From NCBI RefSeq assembly GCF_963678635.1, contig NC_087069.1, positions 47,758,276 through 47,822,275 of the forward strand: DNA of 64,000 nt, in the 5' to 3' direction. This stretch comes from Symsagittifera roscoffensis. Its lineage: Eukaryota; Xenacoelomorpha; Acoela; Convolutidae. Of the stretch, positions 1-11,215 are shown one piece after another. The notes below the pieces were generated by a model. That model saw nothing but the letters and a program-made list of their open reading frames with translations. It made no database searches and was not told the DNA's origin. The number at the start of each line of letters is the position of its first letter. The stretch's first letter is position 1. Position numbers and translations under genes: made by a program.

Positions 1-765
1 TTTCATGTAGCTAATCTCGCTGTGTCCTGGTTCTCCTTTCATATGTTTTGCCATGGTGGTCCCTTCTGTATCCAACTTTAATGTTTGCTCCCAGGTATTT
101 TATCAGCCTCGATTAGTGATCATAGTTTTATGTTCTTCCTAGCTGTTTTTGATTTGAGGATAATTTTTTCCGTTTCGTGGTAATTCTAGTAATGCGTTGG
201 TTCTTGTGTTTTTCACTTTTTTTGAAGAGCTTCTTGTTTTTCTTTTTCCTTCTTCTCTCTTTAGCTGGCTGGCCTTGCTGTTCTGCCTTCCCTTATTTTT
301 TTGCAGACTGGCATCCTCCTGTTTTGGAGCATTTTATTGATCCATTTTATTATCAAATCATTATTATCTTTCCTTTCAATGAGTGGTAAACAAAAATATT
401 TTTCAATTTTTTGTCTCTCTGCCTTGTTCGGCTTTCTGAGTTGTGTATGTGAAAATCTCTTTTGAGAGATGATTAATTCTGGAGGTCGTCTTTTTGAGGT
501 CGTCTTTTAGTTTTGGTTGTCAATCAAATTCTACAGAACTCTATTCTTGATTGCTGAATTTTTTTGGACAAGATTCTCCACAATTTCCAGCATTGATAAA
601 AAACCCAATAAAATTAACAAACAGAAGTTCTTGGTCATAATTTCTTTGTGGTAGCTTCGGGTTGACTGGATTTCGAGATATAAAGAAAAAAATCCGTTTG
701 TCTGGTTTTTTCTAGCATTGAAATTAGAATTGCTTGGTGGTTTTTCTAGCATTGAAATTAGAATT
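1..765. other. AT-rich stretch without a recognisable gene
   Basis: No supported gene. The plus strand at about 200-300 is T/C-rich and gives a hydrophobic, low-complexity reading that looks like chance. The last 60 bases contain a short tandem duplication, with CTAGCATTGAAATTAGAATT at 712 and again at 746 (34-bp offset). It runs straight into the run of N. Confidence 0.6.
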
Positions 766-965
766 NNNNNNNNNNNNNNNNNNNNNNNNNNNNNNNNNNN
801 NNNNNNNNNNNNNNNNNNNNNNNNNNNNNNNNNNNNNNNNNNNNNNNNNNNNNNNNNNNNNNNNNNNNNNNNNNNNNNNNNNNNNNNNNNNNNNNNNNNN
901 NNNNNNNNNNNNNNNNNNNNNNNNNNNNNNNNNNNNNNNNNNNNNNNNNNNNNNNNNNNNNNNNN
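766..965. other. Assembly gap, 200 N
   Basis: Exactly 200 N. It is bounded on the left by a 34-bp tandem duplication and on the right by the first copy of a 1.2-kb tandemly repeated segment. The gap is therefore probably repeat-induced, and the round size is likely nominal. Confidence 0.97.
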
Positions 966-2169
966 GGTTTTCTGAGTTCCTATATCAAAGAAATATTCAA
1001 CTTTTGGACAAAAATTTTAGGCCAGTCGTCGAGATCTAAATGTGTTTAACCACACTAAAGGTATGCAACACTACCGATTCTATTCGGTGACGGCATCATA
1101 AGAAAAAAAATTGAAATGTTTCAAGAAATGGGAGATCTAGAAAAAACCAATGTTTTATTGGGAGATTTATATGTGATTTATGTTTTTCAAAAAATGAACG
1201 TAATTAAAAAGAAACTATTTCTATCTTGACTGATTTTTTTGAGATAAACAAAATCAAAAGAAACAAAGAAAGCCAAATTTTTGTGCAAGTATCACAGAAT
1301 GTTCCGACCACAGACTTTAGAGAACTACGGTTACGAAATTTTTTTTCTTCAAATTAGGGTAATTTTTTCTGCTTGATGTGATGAGAGAATCTGACTTAAA
1401 AATATATGTTAGGCGTATTAGACTGTCAGAAGAATATAGGCAAACTGGGCAAAACTTTTTAGAAAATGAATAGAAAAACTTTGAAAAAAAAATTTAAAAA
1501 ACTTTTCTAAACTTTTTTGCCGAAATTTTTGATTTTTTTTTGCAATTTTTAGTTCAGAGAATGAACTTAAAAAAAACACCAAAAACAAGTTTCACTGCCT
1601 AAAAAGATTCTTTAAGGTCCTAAATTTAGCTCTTGTAAGCCTGCTCGCTTGCTTTATTCGCTCGAAATAGGACGAAAAATCAAAAGTTTCAATCAAACCG
1701 GTTTTTCTCGACACTTATTTTTTAAGTGACTTGCAATGAGAGTAGATTAAATTTTGAACAAGTGAATTTTAATTTACTCTTTCGATGCACTCTTACACCT
1801 TTGAAATTTCATACAATTGCCTATGGTTCGTTCTATTTTGAACCAATGAAAAAAAGAAATTTCCAAGCGACACTATTTTTTCTTTTTCCGTTTGGCATAC
1901 TGTAGAATATACAACAGGACGTCTTCTAATTTTGAATAATCCTTCGAGAAAAATTTGTTTTGTCGTCAAAGCTTACGTTGCTAGTCATCACAAACCAACA
2001 GGTACGATTTGCATCGAGATTTTTATTCTTTAAGACTGCAGTCAGCTGAAAAAAGCAACAACCTAACTTAACCAGTTTTTTTTTCGCCTCACAACTTTTT
2101 GTTTTATTGTTTAAGTTGCCGACTTTTCAGACAGGAAAAACCCTGACTAACTATTGTTGCATTTTTTGA
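966..2169 (+). repeat. Tandem duplication, copy 1
   Basis: First copy of a segment that reappears in the same orientation at 2,897-4,092. Both copies start GGTTTTCTGAGTTCCTATAT and share long blocks, for example around TGCTCGCTTGC and the stretch ending in ATTGTTGCATTTTTT. Copies differ by scattered substitutions and small indels. No open gene is seen in either. The left edge is cut by the assembly gap. Confidence 0.85.
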
Positions 2170-2896
2170 GGAAAATAGATGAAAAAATGAAAAAATTGAG
2201 GAAGTTTACAAAATCTGTCAGTCAATCAAACTTCATGTAATATTGAGAACTTTTTCGGAAGAATACTGTTGAAAAAATTTTCAATAATTTAGTGGTGTTT
2301 TGATCGCTTTCTTATACTAATGCATTATAGATTTTGATGTTTTCTTATTTATCATTCCACTGATTTTCATAACATTCTAAGCATAACAAAAAACCTACTC
2401 ATCAACTAGTTACCACTTTTCAATGAGAATTCTGAAGGTAACCAAGGGGGTTTATGATAAATGGGATGAAAGGAAAAATTATTCAACTTTACCAAAAATA
2501 ATAAAAAAATTTCATTTCTAAAGTTGTTCATTAATTAAGAAGAAATATACAATTAAAAGAAAACAACAAAAAAAAACAAATGTTTTTGGAGCATTATTAA
2601 CAGTACATTGAAAAAACGTAGTGGACTGTTTACGATGAAACCGGCTAAAAGTTTCAAGCGCTCCAGTTTTTTTCGCAACTGGACATTGGGTAAAAAAAAG
2701 ACAGAACAACTTTTTCTACGTTTACTCCCACTCAAGTAATAACTATTAGAAATTGTTAGTTCTATTTTTTTTGCATTTATTTTATAATCAATTGCGAAAA
2801 AGAATGATACCAAAATCTTATGAGTTATAGCAAAACTCAATACTCAATTACTTTTAACGTGAAGATGAATTAGACGTTGTAAAACGTTTTCTCAGA
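2170..2896. other. Spacer between the two tandem copies
   Basis: AT-rich sequence between the two copies. Minus-strand reading frames here are short and low in complexity. I see no gene. Confidence 0.5.
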
Positions 2897-4092
2897 GGTT
2901 TTCTGAGTTCCTATATCATGGAAATAATCAACTTTTGGACAAAATTTTTAGGCGAGTCTTCGAGATCTAAATGTGTCCTGAAGGTATGCAACACTCCCGA
3001 TTATATTCAATCATAAGAAAAAAAGTATGAGATGTTTTAGGATATTCGAGATCTAGAAAAAACCAATGTTGTATTGGGAGATTTATATGTGATTTATGTT
3101 TTTCAAAAAATGAACGTAATTAAAAAGAAACTATTTCTATCTTGACTGATTTTCTTAAGATAAACAAAATCAAAAGAAACAAAGAAAGCCGAACTTTTGT
3201 GCAAGTATCACAGAATGTTCCCACCATAGACTTTAGAGAACTACGGTTTAGAAATTTTTTTTCAAATTAGGGTAGTAGTTTTTTCTGCTTGATGTGATGA
3301 AAGAATCTGACTTAAAAATATAAGTTAGGCGTATTAGACTGTCAGAGTAATATAGGCAAATTGGACAAAATTTTTTGAGAAAATGACTAGAAAAACTTTG
3401 AAAAAAAATTTAAAAAATTTTTCTAAACTTTTTTGCCGAAATAAGTGATTTTTTCTGAAGCTAAAAAAAAATGAAGCTAAAAAACACCAAAAACAAGTTT
3501 TACTACCCAAAATTAATCTCCAAAGTCCTAAATTAGGCATGATTCAGCTCTTGCAAGCCTGCTCGCTTGCGTTATTCGCTCGAATTAAGACGAAAAATCA
3601 AAAATTCCATTCAAACCGGTTTTTCCCGAAACTTAATTTTTTAAGACACTTATTTACTTGCAATGAGAGTAGATTAAGTTTTGAACAAGTGAATTTTAAT
3701 TTTACTCTTTCGATGCACTTTTACACCTGTGAAATTTCATACAATTTTCTATGGTTCGTTTTATTTTGAACCAGTGAAAAAAGAAATTTCCAAACGACAC
3801 TACTTTGTCATTTTCCGTTTGGCATACTGTAGAATATACAACAGGAAGTCTTCTAAATTTGGATGATCCTTCGAGAAAAATTTGTTTTGTCGTCAAAGCT
3901 TACGTTGCTAGTCATCACAAACCAACAGGTACGATTTGCATCGAGATTTTTATTCTTTAAGACTGCAGTCAGCTGAAAAAAGCAACAACCTAACTTAACC
4001 TGTTTTTTCGCCTCACAACTTTTTGTTTTATTGTTTAAGTTTTCGATATTTCAGACGGAAAAAACTCGGACAAAATATTGTTGCATTTTTTA
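2897..4092 (+). repeat. Tandem duplication, copy 2
   Basis: Second copy of the segment at 966-2,169, in direct orientation with an offset of about 1,931 bases. It carries small insertions and deletions relative to copy 1. No recognisable gene. Confidence 0.85.
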
Positions 4093-4172
4093 ACCATAAC
4101 AAGTCAGACATTTCAGCCAACTTAAAGTTAAAAAAATTCATTTCGGTATTTATGAAACAAGCATTTTAGTGA

Positions 4173-4354
4173 CAAGCACTGAATACCGCGCACTATTGCT
4201 TTTTCGCTGATTGTAACCGCAGCGGAGAAAGCGTTCAGTACTTGCCCATGTCATTTGTATTCGATAATTATAAGAATCAGTGCACCAATGTTACTTTGGC
4301 TCAAATGCCCACAGCTGAATTGTTTTTTTTTTGGCCGAAATATATCGATTGAAA
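4173..4354 (+). pseudogene. Possible coding fragment, unrecognised
   Basis: One plus-strand frame stays open for about 58 codons with a less AT-skewed, protein-like composition than its surroundings. It contains cysteines and a stretch reading YLPMSFVFDNYKNQC. There is no start codon and no clear splice site. It may be a leftover exon or chance. Confidence 0.2.
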
Positions 4355-4492
4355 TTTGCCCAAATTCATTCTGTACTAGTTGTCGCGAAATTTTATTGTC
4401 AAGTTGAGCTTTTCTTTTTAGGTCAAACGATAATTAATTTATCATACTCGTTACAAATTTATAGCTGAGTCAAAAATATATATGGTAGGAAC

Positions 4493-4913
4493 CAGTGGCG
4501 GATCTAGGATTTTCCCGGGGGGGGGGGGGATTTCAAAAAAATTTCGAACATTTTGTCGAACTTTTTATTAGGTCAACCGAGTTGATTTTCTGAGCTCTCC
4601 CTAAGCATGGTTTAGTCCCTGTTTTGGCCTAATTTTGTGCGCCGGAGGCAAAAATTTGAAAAAACAGTCCAAAAAAGGCGTTTTAGGCATTTTTTGGAAA
4701 ATTTTGACCAAAAAATCGCGCTTTTTCGGCAAGCGCTCTTCCTTCAAAGTTGAAATATATTGGTGCCAAAAGCGCCTTTAGAAAAATTTTAGGGTCGGTC
4801 GGCCAAAAATGGATTTCTTAAAAAGGACCAAAGGGAGACCCTTTGGGTCGGCAGGGGGTCGAATCCCTGAGGGGAGGGGGGCGTCCGCCTCCCCCCCCCT
4901 AAATCCGCCCCTG
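4493..4913. mobile_element. hAT-type MITE, 421 bp, with 8-bp target duplication
   Basis: Ends are CAGTGGCGGATCTAGG on the left and CCTAAATCCGCCCCTG on the right, which are imperfect terminal inverted repeats. The direct repeat GTAGGAAC flanks it at 4,485-4,492 and 4,914-4,921. An 8-bp target duplication with CAG...CTG ends is typical of the hAT superfamily. The interior has G- and C-runs and no transposase, so it is non-autonomous. It lies in the intron just past the donor of the exon at 4,991-5,425. Confidence 0.85.
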
Positions 4914-4990
4914 GTAGGAACAATGTTCCAGCTTTTGGCCGGAATAGTTTTTTTTCAGCTGTTTATGGCCGTCTCAACTCCAAAACCCAC

Positions 4991-5425
4991 CTGATTTTTG
5001 ACACCAGCACTTTTGTCAACTTCAGGTGTTTCGGAAAAGTCGGCAGACTCGTCAAGTTTGCTACTCTTAACATCAGGTGTCTCGGAGGTCTTTGGCACAC
5101 TTTGATCATTTATCAGGTGGGGATTCGAACTGTTTGGGGATATTTGAACATCCGGAAGAGGTATGTCTGGAAACTGATCATTCCCTTCAATCTGGTGAAT
5201 AGATGTGCTAGCTGTAATTTTCTTAATTTCCGGCAACTCTAGTTCATGGTCGCCACTCCTTCGGATTATACCTGTTGTTGTCACTCGACGAGCCAGTCCG
5301 TCGGTACTGCTCAGCTCAACCGATATCGGAACTGGCAATGACTTAATGCGGCTCTGCTCTTCATTGAAGTTTTGAATCAAACTTTTCTTTTGTCTTACGA
5401 CAATCGGACCCGCTTCTTCTGTTTC
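4991..5425 (-). CDS. Internal exon of a low-complexity acidic protein, possibly the linker exon of a second caspase-like gene
   Basis: A 435-base open exon of 145 codons, phase 0 at both ends. The acceptor reads ttgatattgtag before GAAACAG and the donor reads AATCAG before gtgggt. The product is rich in Ser, Pro, Glu and Asp (for example KTSETPDVKSSKLDESADF) and has no recognised domain. The exon at 29,998-30,411, which joins a caspase large-subunit exon, has the same phases, similar length and acidity, and the same CAG/gtggg donor. I infer a paralogous linker exon. The matching catalytic exons would lie to the left, in the gap or beyond the window. The exon is well supported; the family assignment is weak. 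Confidence 0.6.
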
Positions 5426-5581
5426 CTACAATATCAATTTGGAGTTGAAGGCAAAAAATAACGCAAACATCAAAAGCTTCCCAATGATTTTTATGTAGCA
5501 AAAAACTGCAATGAACAATTCACCCTAATTTGAAACAAGTTCGTGATTGCTTCCAACAACGATTGTTTTATACATGCTTGG

Positions 5582-5979
5582 CAGTAGCGGATTTAGGGGG
5601 GACGCTTCCCCCTCAGGGATTCGACCCTCTGCCGACCCAAAGTGTCCCCCTTTGTACTATTTTCAGATATCCATTGTTGGCCGACGAACCTTGAAATATT
5701 TCTAAAGGCGCCTTTGGCGCCAATCTAACTTATATTAAGGGGGAGCGCCTGTCGTAAAAACGCAATTTTTGGTCGAAATTTTCCAAAAATAGCCTTAAAA
5801 CGCCTTTGTGGGCTTTTTTTTCAAACCAGGGTCTTCATAGTGGTTTCTTAAGGTGAACTAATTCACGTGGGTCCGTGGAATGGATTTTTTGATGAAAAAG
5901 AACGGGGAGATATGAGAGGCAGGGGGTCTCTCTAGCAGTGATTTGATCCCGTAACTAAACTAATCCTAGATCACTTTGG
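5582..5979. mobile_element. Second, diverged copy of the 4,493 MITE family, inverted
   Basis: Starts CAGTAGCGGATTTAGG. It shares inner blocks with the 4,493 element in reverse orientation, including the GGCGCCTTTGGCGCC region and the GATTCGACCCTCTGCCGACC region. The far end, around AATCCTAGATCACTTTG, resembles a decayed inverted end. No clear target duplication. Position and end are less certain than for the first copy. Confidence 0.6.
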
Positions 5980-6209
5980 GTCAAAGTCTATCAAGTAGTC
6001 CAAGGATATTGTTCACCCGTGGCTCGAGAGTGAAGATTTTTTCAATACGGCAGTACTCACAAAACAGCTGTTTTAATAATCAAAATACCTTTTTTTGTAT
6101 TATATATAAACAATGGTCGGAAAAGCTACCAAGTTTGAAAAAGTACCTTCTGATTGTTCATGATGATCGTTGATTACCAATTTTTTGAATCAGATGAAGG
6201 AGTATTCTA

Positions 6210-6845
6210 ATTTTTTAATGTGTGTGATCGGAAAATAAATGAAACAGAAAATCAGCTGCAAAACATATTTGAGAAAATACTGGCATCAATTAATGGTATC
6301 ATACGTTATTGCCTTTAAAAGGAAGTAAAAAACAAGCCATATTTTTAAAAACAGAGCACTGTCGACAGTCTACATGCATATAAGGATTAGTCAATTTTTT
6401 GAATATGAAATCAGTTACATCAATTATTTGGATAACACAAATGGTTGATATCTTCAAGCGTTATTGCTTTTAAATAAAACTTAAAACAAAACATATGTTT
6501 ATTAAGAGCCTTGTCGACAGTGTTTACGATCATAAACCTAATTCATGCAAATCATTGAGCATTGTATGATGTCAGTTGTTTGGATAACACACATATAGCT
6601 GCTTTTTTGTCGAATCGATATTGCATTTAGTTGAAACTCCAAAAAAGCAAAATTTTTACAACAGCACTGTCGACAGTCTGTATTTTTAAATAGCTATTTC
6701 AATAGATATAATTCATTGAAAAAAAGTGGTATAAATTATTAGGAAAACATATGTAGCTTCTACTTTTTAACCGTTCCCGCATTGGAGTTCCATGAATAAA
6801 ATTCAATTATAATTGAGTTTCCTTGTCAGTGTCCACAGAAGTGAA
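6210..6845 (+). repeat. Four tandem units of about 155 bp containing CTGTCGACAG
   Basis: Units share a block like GGATAACACA, then TTATTGCTTTTAAA and a palindromic CTGTCGACAG core near 6,360, 6,510 and 6,665. A decayed version (CTTGTCAGTGTCCACAG) lies near 6,825. Spacing is 150-160 bp. A lone related copy occurs at about 37,430-37,620. No coding content. Confidence 0.7.
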
Positions 6846-7029
6846 AACAAAAAGATTATAATCAATAAAAACTGGATTATATTATTATTTTTTTTGAGGC
6901 AACAAAATCTTTTTTAATAATAATTTAATAATAATTGTAGTTCCTGCGAATCGCAGAGGAGCTATCAGTATGCCTTAACAGTCCTGTCGAGGATAGTCCA
7001 TTTGTATTATCTCCTTAAATTCCAGACAG

Positions 7030-7262
7030 TGTTATTTTTGCTGAGCGAAGCTGTTTTTTGCGACTCGATGCCGTTTTTTTTGCGTGTAGAGCTTTTACGT
7101 GGTACCACTATTGCAGCCAAATTTGGTCAGGTTGTGGTAGACCTGAAGCTGGAGGTCAAGTAAGAGCTTGTCCTCACACACTATCATTGCCATGGCATGG
7201 GTTCGAATACACAATCTGACGATTTCAAAGTGAACGCCTTACCACTGTGCTAAGTGCCTCGA
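7030..7262 (-). mobile_element. tRNA-derived SINE
   Basis: On the minus strand a tRNA-like head starts near 7,262. It has an A-box-like TTAGCACAGTGGTAAGGCG, then an anticodon-arm-like TTCACTTTGAAATC and a B-box-like GTATTCGAACCC. A non-tRNA body follows towards 7,030. This layout is that of a Pol III SINE. The head is too divergent for a functional tRNA. Confidence 0.6.
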
Positions 7263-9168
7263 AAGCTTGTTACGTAAGCTAAGCTGCCTCGTAAGCTAAG
7301 CTGGTTACGTTGGTTACTTGTTGTTAAATTTAATTTTTTTCTGCATAACTTTGATATTTTTGTTACTATTTATGTTACTCAAAAACTGAACTGTGTTTTA
7401 ATCATTAGAAATTTTGGAGGGGGGGAGGGTTAAAGTTGGAGGTTGACTAATCCCTCTTCCATTACCCCCCCCCTGGCCTTTGCCCATATACAACAAATCC
7501 CCTCCCCCAACACATAACGTTTGGTTCGCAGTTTGGGAGTGGGGGGGGGGTTGGTTCAGATGAGGGCGGTGGTGGTGGATCCGGTGGTTACATGTCTGAA
7601 AAAGCCTTGATAGGTGCAAAAATTCTGAGCGGATGTTTGACAATGACACCAATAAAGTTGTGGGAAACCCTTAAAAGTAGAAAAATTGGCATACAATATA
7701 GCTCCAAAATTTTTATTAAAAGTCAGACTCAAAAAAGCGCTCATCACAGTCAACAAACTGCTGTTTTTTCAAAAGGTCTATATTTTTGCAAACACTAAAC
7801 TATTTATAATTTTTAACGTTCCATCGACTCGGGTTGGTCTCCATACACCGAAAATGCTTATCATACAATTCCATACATCAAGTCATAAAATTTTCGTACA
7901 ATTTCTAAAAATGGTTGATAAACTTATTTCTGTGGCTGTTTGATTCTAATAAAACAGTCTGGTGATAAAAAAACCGAGGTTTTAGTTTTTTGAAAAAAAA
8001 AGTGCTTATCATACAATTCCCATATATGGAAACTGTATGACTGGCATTTTTTTGATCGCTACACAAAAAATTTTCCAGGTAATTTTGAAATTACCCCAAA
8101 ATGTGTTTGTTTTTTTTTGAAATTTGTTTGAATCAAAATTTGTACGCAAAACAAACATTTTCCAAAAATTTTTTTTGCATGCAAAATTTAATTTTTTGTG
8201 TCCATAACGTAGTCCTGGATACAATCATGTAAAGTTTTTTTTCCTTTTCGCTGTAGAATTTTTTTTTCAAAAACGCTGAAAAATCCTATTTTTTCAATGG
8301 CATTTTTATATATGCCTTGATCAATGTCTGATAGTTTAAAAGTTCATATTTTTAAATAATCATCCTTGGAAAATTTTGCCAAATTTTAAAAGTTTGTTAC
8401 TTTCGTTATGTAGAACTGGTGATTATACTGTATTACATGCTATAGTAACCTGAGCGTAAGATTGATTCGTCATTAAGTTAAGTAGTACAGCAAACAAAGG
8501 GTAAATTTCGAAATAATTCAATCTTCGAAAATATCGTCCCTCCTATGCCAGAAAACAAAATTTGACAAAATCGGCGAACACCCCCCACCACCCCACAATC
8601 GGAATTAAGGAAGCTAATGTTATGAAATTCAGAGGAGGGATACAAGAGATGATTCGACCCGGGCATACAAGAATCGGGACCCCTCAGACCCTTGGGGGGC
8701 AAGTGATAACGGTCCCCGGAAGTGTAAATGGCCCTATCAGAACTCGGTAACTAGCGGTTGGAATAGACTCAAATTCTAGTATGTTGTAGGCCTAGTTGAG
8801 GGAAGTTTAAGTTTGGAACCCCAGACCCCTAAGACCCCCACTTCGGAAACGGCCATAAAACACTAATAGCCATAAAATCAAGAAATGAATGCAAACACAG
8901 ATTTAGATTAGAAAAAGATCTTAGGCGACCGTCTTTTACTAACTTCAGGATCGAGTATTAACACACACAAGAGCGGCGATAAACAACAGGAAACAAAAGA
9001 AATGTTCATTTACAGTCCTAGAACCATAAATGATAAAAATAAGTATTCGATAAATAATCTTAAACTGAACAAATTAGAAAATTATTAATCAATTTTGTGC
9101 TTGAAGAGATCTCATGCGACAATCTTCAAAACATAGAGCAAAAAAATTATTTTCTGAATAGTTCGTGA
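7263..9168. other. Intergenic stretch with G/C-run segments, no gene recognised
   Basis: Contains two islands richer in G and C runs, at about 7,410-7,580 and 8,560-8,850, within AT-rich DNA. The motif TGCTTATCATACAATTCC occurs at about 7,855 and again at 8,005. Open frames here are low-complexity and overlap on both strands, so I do not call genes. The islands may be decayed repeats. Confidence 0.4.
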
Positions 9169-9256
9169 TAAAAAAACTCGGGCAAGCTTTTAGATTAAAA
9201 AAAAACTCGGGCAAGCTAAAAAAAACTCGGGCAAGCTAAAAAACTCGGGCAAGCTT
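9169..9256 (+). repeat. Minisatellite, four copies of AACTCGGGCAAGCT
   Basis: Four near-perfect copies of AAAAACTCGGGCAAGCT, about 20 bp apart with one longer spacer. Confidence 0.9.
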
Positions 9257-9306
9257 ATAGGTGATGGGTCTACATGCAAGCCATCTGATGATACAAGTCG
9301 TCTGGA

Positions 9307-9529
9307 TCATGTTTTTTTGATTTTTACATAGGGGATGTTGTAAGAAATTGGCAGCCGTTTGTTACACTCATTCAATATTCTTTTTAGCTGAATGTCACTT
9401 TTTTGCCAATCAACGAAACAATTGCAATTTGAAACCATGGTTAAGATACTTGTAGAACGGCCAGGCAAGTGATTTCTTTCTAGGATTTTTCCGTTTCTCT
9501 GTGAGGTGTATGCCATTTAATCTAAGGAA
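9307..9529 (-). pseudogene. Possible 3' exon, unrecognised
   Basis: A splice-acceptor-like tttttccttag precedes 9,526 on the minus strand. Two frames are open behind it. One gives a 69-residue reading from an internal ATG. Another gives about 37 residues containing GIHLTEKRKN, faintly like the Asp/Gly-x-His-Leu-Thr end of SGNH hydrolases. It lies 270 bases beyond the caspase stop codon. Neither frame can be assigned with confidence. Confidence 0.2.
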
Positions 9530-9795
9530 AAACTTGTTTAAGAGACACGAAGTCTATACCTACGCAACGATTTTTTCTAAATAACGGAAGTTTTGGCTGG
9601 TTTTTTCTCTTGTATGAAATTCAACAATGAATATAATTCTCAACTAAAGTTAATTCAGCTCAATAATAAACTAATTCAGTTAATAATAAACTAAAATTAA
9701 TTCAGTTCAATAACTTTTTATCATTTAACAATTATTTACAAATCAGCTCATTGAGACCTATGAAAAATACCACAACATTAGACACTAACTAGCAA

Positions 9796-10253
9796 TTAGT
9801 TCTTGGCTGGTTTTTTTATCGATCCCCGTCGGAATATGTTCATAATTCTTTGCTTTTTTGTCATGGCTTCGGTCTTAATGTTAACTTCAGATGAAACAGA
9901 TTTCTGCGCTGCCTCCACTCCAGAACTCTGAGAAGGGAAATAGAAGAGCTTTCCCATGTAGCTTTTGAAGCATGGATTTTGTTTGCAAACCACGGGCTTA
10001 CCGCTTCGTAAGTCTTTACATTCCATGACTTTTTCAGCCACATCGTGAATGACAATTAGTATGATGTGTAGCAGATCGAAATCATCACCGAGTTCTTTCA
10101 CAGTTCTGATTAGTACCTGAAGAAGATGTGATCCTTGTTTTGGATCTCGCATGCTGGGGTGTGGAGAGTCTGAGGAAAACACTACCATCAGGTCCGATTG
10201 CTCTGGAATCAGGTTTTTCTTTTTGAAGGAATCTCTATCTAATGAAGTCTCAA
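9796..10253 (-). CDS. Caspase, small-subunit (p10) exon with stop codon
   Basis: Terminal exon of a cysteine-aspartate protease. The acceptor is atctgttttag before TTGAGAC, phase 1, which fits the phase-1 donor at 28,787. It opens with a short linker containing SLDRD, a possible subunit-cleavage aspartate. The p10 fold follows: IPEQSDLMVVFSS, then SMRDPKQGSHLLQ, where the Arg corresponds to the P1-Asp pocket and the Gly-Ser to the substrate loop. The domain ends with KLFYF, like the usual end of caspases. The usual Trp before the pocket Arg is Met here. A basic tail of about 40 residues after the domain (TKKQRIMNIFRR) is longer than in most caspases. The next exon upstream is about 18.5 kb away. 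Confidence 0.9.
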
Positions 10254-10459
10254 CTAAAACAGATGATTTTATTTAATTCCTAAAATTAAATACTTGATTG
10301 TTCACGGACAAAAATGGAATCAGGTAAATTTTCCTTTTAATAAAGTATATAATCAATTAAGACGAATTTGGCTTGGTCTTTAATTTGATTACAATTGATC
10401 TTTTTGGAAATTTAAAAAAAAGTTTATTAAACGGATTGTTTTTCAACTAAATTTTTGAA

Positions 10460-10940
10460 ATATTTCACATAGAAGCCATGCGCAGCGGTACAGAACATAT
10501 GCATGCAAGAAAATTGAAAAGTTTCAAAAATTTTGAAAAAAAAAATAAAAACATATCGAAAAAATTGAAAAAACTAGATCTTTCAAAGTGAATGCAGCTG
10601 GTGTTGGAAAAACATGCCAAGAGAGTAGAATGCAAAATTAACATACTAATAGAAACAAATTTAATCAAGTGGTAACAACGCCGAAAAAAAAAACAGAGTG
10701 GAAAAAATTTCAAAGTCTGAAAAGCTAATGAACAAATAATGAAAAACATTTTTCTGCACATCAAACGACGTCATAATATGCCACTAAGCCAAACTTTACA
10801 GACAAAAACTTATTAAATCGAAAAAAAGGAAAAAAGAAGAAAATGAAATTTCAACAAATCGCGTTTGTAAAATTACAATCAACATAGAAAAAAAAACATT
10901 TTCGAATAAGACGTGTATTAGTAGTATATGTATCAGGCAA
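10460..10940 (+). repeat. Intron segment X, first copy, left flank of element 1
   Basis: Matches 26,270-26,815 in direct orientation, for example the block CATCAAACGACG followed by GCCACTA and later AAAATTACAA and TTTCGAATA. In the second copy this sequence runs straight into segment Y'. Here it is interrupted at 10,943 by the G-run that starts element 1. Confidence 0.7.
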
Positions 10941-10942
10941 TC

Positions 10943-11215
10943 AGGGGGGGGGGGGGGGGGGGGGTCCCATGGCTTAAGATGGGGAACAGATTTCCGGGAC
11001 CTATCTAGTTTTTTTGCAAAGAAATTGGCGCAAGTTATTTAATTGATGAATATCATTGGTGCTTGTAGAATGAAGGCGGCATTACATTTTTCGGTTCATG
11101 GTAAAAATTTTAACGAAAAAATTTAAATTTTTTCAAAAAACTTCGAAACACGATAAAATTTCATATAATTTGATCTTTTAACTCTTTTACTAGATGATCC
11201 TAATTTTTAAAACAG
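10943..11215 (+). repeat. Element 1 left terminal inverted repeat
   Basis: Opens with A followed by 21 G (10,944-10,964), then TCCCATGGCTTAAGATGGGG. Inwards, a block from AGTTTTTTTGCAAAGAAATT through TGAATATCATTGGTGC to TTTCATATAATTTGATCTTTT is the reverse complement of the right end at about 24,590-24,860. The PolB reading ends where this repeat begins. Confidence 0.8.

Noticed and set aside
7185..7262. Functional tRNA gene
   Set aside because: A- and B-box-like text is present on the minus strand, but pairing of the stems is poor and a long non-tRNA body follows. A SINE head fits better.
8478..8750. Two opposed frames of 60-74 aa in the G/C-run island
   Set aside because: Both depend on the same unusual composition, with no start context, splice site or domain.
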